A stretch of DNA of 64,000 nt, from positions 1 to 64,000 of the forward strand of contig NZ_SCML01000017.1 of NCBI RefSeq assembly GCF_005503365.1, written 5' to 3'. Position 1 is the first letter of the stretch; each line of letters opens with the position of its first letter. The DNA comes from Hydrogenophaga sp. 2FB. Its GTDB lineage: Bacteria; Pseudomonadota; Gammaproteobacteria; Burkholderiales; Burkholderiaceae_C. Below are positions 61,544 through 64,000 of the stretch, piece by piece. The notes beneath the pieces were generated by a model that was not told the origin of the DNA, searched no databases, and saw only the letters and a list, made by a program, of their open reading frames with translations. The position numbers and the translations under genes are program-made.

Positions 61544-61655
61544 TATTCGATATCGGATATTTATAGAGAAAAATTACCATAAATATTCGTTTTGAATATT
61601 TATAAGAAACATATGGCAGTTCATGGCCGAAGCCATTACTATCCGATAGTGGATA
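61544..61655. promoter_or_regulatory. Three operator-like palindromes before hipB
   Basis: Three sites are aligned in the AT-rich gap: TATTC-N6-GGATA (61544-61559), a 25-bp perfect palindrome with 10-bp arms (61579-61603, core ATTC-N5-GAAT), and TATCC-N6-GGATA (61640-61655). The E. coli HipB operator is TATCC-N8-GGATA, so these look like operators of an autoregulated HipBA module with shorter spacing. The last site abuts the hipB ATG at 61660. Confidence 0.7.
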
Positions 61656-61659
61656 TTTA

Positions 61660-62010
61660 ATGGTGAATTCTTCTATAAATAGCCGAAAACGATCTTTTAT
61701 GACCGAAGAGCACACCACGGAAGAACTGCTGGCCGGATTGGGCGAGCAGCTGCGCGCCCAACGCCTGCGCATGAACCTCACGCTCGACGAGCTGGCCAGG
61801 AGCGCCGGCCTGTCCATCAACGCCGTGCGCCGGCTGGAAAGCGGTGAAGGCGCGACCCTGGCCTCCTTCGTCTCGGTGCTCAAGGTGCTGCGTCGCGACG
61901 ATTGGCTGGCCACGCTGCAACCGGCGGTGACCATCAACCCGCTGAGCATGCTCAAGGCGCGCGAACCCCGCCAGCGCGCATACAAGCCCCGCCGCACCAA
62001 GCCGGATTGA
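61660..62010 (+). CDS. hipB: HipB-like antitoxin (XRE-type helix-turn-helix)
   Basis: A 116-residue DNA-binding antitoxin. The Cro/CI-like domain (LGEQLRAQRLRMNLTLDELARSAGLSINAVRRLESGEGATLASFVSVLKVL region) lies at about residues 28-82, with a basic C-terminal tail (RQRAYKPRRTKPD). An ATG at 61699 is a second possible start. It lies five bases before the HipA gene and behind three palindromes, so the pair is an autoregulated toxin-antitoxin operon. Confidence 0.9.
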   Translation: MVNSSINSRKRSFMTEEHTTEELLAGLGEQLRAQRLRMNLTLDELARSAGLSINAVRRLESGEGATLASFVSVLKVLRRDDWLATLQPAVTINPLSMLKAREPRQRAYKPRRTKPD

Positions 62011-62014
62011 CGCG

Positions 62015-63352
62015 ATGGCCACCGCCGCCCCCCCAAGCCGAACCGCGCCGTACCAGAGCGTCGACGTGGTGGAAGTCCGCGCCTGGGGCCGCCGCGTGGG
62101 CGCCGTCGCGCGCGAGCCGACCAAAAACTTCTACGCCTTCCAGTACGACCCGGCGTGGGTGCGCACCGGCATCGAACTGGCGCCGCTCACCATGCCGCTG
62201 GCGCAGGCCAGCGAGCCCTTCATCTTCACGGAGCTGCCGGAGCCCACCTACAAGCGCCTGCCCGCGCTGCTGGCCGACGCGCTGCCCGACGATTTCGGCA
62301 ACGCCTTGATCGATGCCTGGATGGCCGATCGCGGCATGGCCAAGGCGGCCGTCACCTCGCTGGACCGCCTGGCGTACATGGGCCAGCGCGGCATGGGCGC
62401 CCTCAGCTTCGGCCCCATGCGCGGTCCCCGCCCGAGCAAGGCCACCGCCATCCAGATGGGCCAGCTGGTGCAAGCCGCGCGCCTGGCGGTTCAGGGCGAT
62501 TTCGACGGGGAAGACCACGTCCACACGGCGCTCAAGCAGATCATCCAGGTGGGCACCTCCGCCGGCGGTGCGCGCGCGAAGGCGACCATTGCCTGGAACC
62601 CCGACACCGACGAGGTGCGCACCGGCCAGTTCAACATCCCCGAGGGCTTCGAGGCCTGGTTGCTCAAATTCGACGGCATCGGCAAGGACAACGACCTGGG
62701 CCCGTCCAAGGGCTATGGCCGCATCGAATACGCCTACCACCTCATGGCCGTGGAAGCCGGCATCGACATGTCGCCCTGCCGCCTGCTGGAAGAAAACGGG
62801 CGCGCGCATTTCATGACCCGGCGCTTCGACCGCGACGGCGACCAGCGCCACCACATGCAGACCCTGTGTGCCATGGCGCACCTGGACTTCAAGCAGGTGG
62901 CCACCCACAGCTACAACCAGCTGTTCCAGACCGCGAACGCACTTCAACTGGGGCAGCAAGCCCTGGTGGAACTGCTGCGCCGCATGGTGTTCAACGTGCT
63001 CGCCGTGAACAACGACGACCACAGCAAGAACTTCTCGTTCCTCTTGCGCCAAGGCGAACCGTGGGCACTGGCCCCCGCCTACGACATCACCCACGCGTTC
63101 AACCCGGACAACGTGTGGGTCAAGCAACACCTGATGTCGGTCAATGGCCGATTCGACCGGATCTCGCGCCTGGACGTGCGCACGGTGGCCGAGCGCTTTG
63201 GCTTGCTCGCGGAACTGCCCGAGGTGGTGCGGCAGGTGCAGGCGGCGACGGCGCAATGGCCGGGTTTCGCGACACACGCCGGCGTGGACCGCACCGAGGC
63301 CGAGACGATCGCCGGCCACATCGCCGACCGGGCGCAACAGTTCGGGGCTTGA
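62015..63352 (+). CDS. hipA: HipA-like serine/threonine kinase toxin
   Basis: A 445-residue HipA-family kinase. The N-terminal HipA domain (EPFIFTELPEPTYKRLPALLADALPDDFGNALIDAWM) precedes the kinase fold: YGRIEYAYHLMAVEAGIDMSPCRLL, FMTRRFDRDGDQRHHMQTLCAM, and the catalytic loop NVLAVNNDDHSKNFSFLL, with APAYDITHAF as the metal-binding Asp. In E. coli, HipA phosphorylates GltX and induces dormancy; the target here is unknown. It converges with the reductase gene. Confidence 0.92.
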   Translation: MATAAPPSRTAPYQSVDVVEVRAWGRRVGAVAREPTKNFYAFQYDPAWVRTGIELAPLTMPLAQASEPFIFTELPEPTYKRLPALLADALPDDFGNALIDAWMADRGMAKAAVTSLDRLAYMGQRGMGALSFGPMRGPRPSKATAIQMGQLVQAARLAVQGDFDGEDHVHTALKQIIQVGTSAGGARAKATIAWNPDTDEVRTGQFNIPEGFEAWLLKFDGIGKDNDLGPSKGYGRIEYAYHLMAVEAGIDMSPCRLLEENGRAHFMTRRFDRDGDQRHHMQTLCAMAHLDFKQVATHSYNQLFQTANALQLGQQALVELLRRMVFNVLAVNNDDHSKNFSFLLRQGEPWALAPAYDITHAFNPDNVWVKQHLMSVNGRFDRISRLDVRTVAERFGLLAELPEVVRQVQAATAQWPGFATHAGVDRTEAETIAGHIADRAQQFGA

Positions 63353-63366
63353 CGCCCCGTCTCAGG

Positions 63367-64000
63367 TCAGCCCTTGGCGACCTCGTGGTTCGCCATCAGC
63401 TCCAGCGCCTTCACCAGGGCCGAGTGGTCCAGATCGCCCATGCCGTTCGCAGCGCAGGCCTGCATGAGCTGCGCCGCATTCGCCGTTTGCGGCAGGCCCA
63501 CACCGAGTTCCTTCGCGCCTTGCAGTGCCAGGTTCAAATCTTTCTGGTGCAGCTTGATGCGAAAGCCCGGGTTGAAGGTGCGCTTGATCATGCGCTCGCC
63601 GTGCACTTCGAGAATGCGGCTGGCGGCGAAGCCACCCATGAGCGCCTGGCGCACCTTGGCCGGGTCGGCGCCCGCCTTGCTGGCGAACACCAGGGCTTCG
63701 CTCACGGCGGCGATGTTGAGCGCCACGATGATCTGGTTGGCGACCTTGGTGGTCTGCCCGTCGCCCACGCCGCCGACCAGCGTGATGTTCTTGCCCATGA
63801 GTTCGAGCAGCGGGCGCACGCGTTCGAACACGGCTTCTTCACCGCCACACATGATGGTGAGCGAGGCGGCCTTGGCGCCGACTTCACCGCCCGAGACGGG
63901 CGCGTCGACGTAGTCGCAACCCAGTTCCTTGATGGTCTTCGCGAAGGCCTTGGTGGCCATGGGCGAGATCGAACTCATGTCGACCACGATCTTGCCTTTG
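63367..64000 (-). CDS. Tartronate semialdehyde reductase-like 3-hydroxyacid dehydrogenase (partial)
   Basis: The C-terminal 210 or so residues of a beta-hydroxyacid dehydrogenase. DAPVSGGEVGAKAASLTIMCGG (substrate-binding motif), TLVGGVGDGQTTKVANQIIVALNIAAVSEALVF (catalytic Lys in GDGQTTKVANQ) and FRIKLHQKDLNLAL are family signatures. The N-terminal Rossmann domain lies beyond the right edge. It resembles GlxR/GarR, the glyoxylate-route tartronate semialdehyde reductases; substrate certainty needs the missing part. Confidence 0.9.
   Translation of the reverse strand, partial: KGKIVVDMSSISPMATKAFAKTIKELGCDYVDAPVSGGEVGAKAASLTIMCGGEEAVFERVRPLLELMGKNITLVGGVGDGQTTKVANQIIVALNIAAVSEALVFASKAGADPAKVRQALMGGFAASRILEVHGERMIKRTFNPGFRIKLHQKDLNLALQGAKELGVGLPQTANAAQLMQACAANGMGDLDHSALVKALELMANHEVAKG

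Noticed and set aside
1-64000. CRISPR arrays, rRNA and tRNA genes
   Set aside because: No regularly spaced repeats and no recognisable rRNA or tRNA sequence were seen on reading; a dedicated tRNA search was not possible.

Overview
The window is GC-rich DNA from a betaproteobacterium of the order Burkholderiales, most likely family Comamonadaceae (a Hydrogenophaga/Acidovorax/Rhodoferax-like organism). This is inferred from paired GBP-type porins, several Bug-family periplasmic binding proteins beside LysR regulators, a ubiquinone Coq7 hydroxylase, a chemotaxis operon with CheD and the GC-rich intergenic repeats. No rRNA, tRNA or CRISPR array was seen.

Layout, left to right. 1-7.4 kb: a ComEA-like helix-hairpin-helix protein, two porins, coq7, an OsmC protein, a possible small RNA, threonine deaminase (ilvA) and cobT. 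7.4-18.8 kb: a complete type II secretion locus, with gspC divergent from gspGHIJKLMNDEF. 18.8-25.1 kb: a 5'-nucleotidase, an SbmA/YddA-like ABC transporter, and a LysR/Bug/FAD-oxidoreductase group. 25.1-28.4 kb: a decayed type I secretion and lipase locus, in which lipase, HlyB and HlyD fragments are joined by deletions, plus two lower-GC genes of unknown function, bounded by two copies of an intergenic repeat. 28.4-36.8 kb: a two-component pair reading leftward and a chemotaxis operon (CheZ-like, cheY, cheA, cheR, cheD, cheB). 36.8-39.7 kb: cupin, DUF2889, cytochrome c and DUF1810 genes.

39.7-44.4 kb is a clearly AT-richer defence island: a SIR2-domain NADase, then a retron made of a nucleoside-deoxyribosyltransferase-like effector and a reverse transcriptase with retron hallmarks (NAxxH, YADD, VTG). 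The most striking observation is that the retron's msr-msd RNA appears to lie inside the reverse-transcriptase reading frame. A 16-bp a1/a2-like stem, an 8-bp stem with a UUU loop and a perfect 24-bp msd-like stem occupy 192 nt (64 codons without a stop), between a winged-helix-like N-terminal part and the RT core.

44.4-64 kb: a flavin-dependent-halogenase-like enzyme, a UbiE-like methyltransferase, a 28-residue membrane protein, a serine hydrolase, a CoiA-like protein, UspA, a multi-PAS histidine kinase overlapping a periplasmic binding lipoprotein, a BON lipoprotein, a PHB-depolymerase-like esterase, a trypsin-like protein, a LysR regulator with two DNA-binding domains, two Bug proteins, a TauD/TfdA dioxygenase, another LysR gene, a HipBA module with three operator-like palindromes, and the C-terminal part of a tartronate-semialdehyde-reductase-like enzyme cut by the window edge.

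Functions are assigned by reading motifs in the translated sequence. No database search was run. Start codons were chosen from ribosome-binding sites, overlaps and expected family N-termini.
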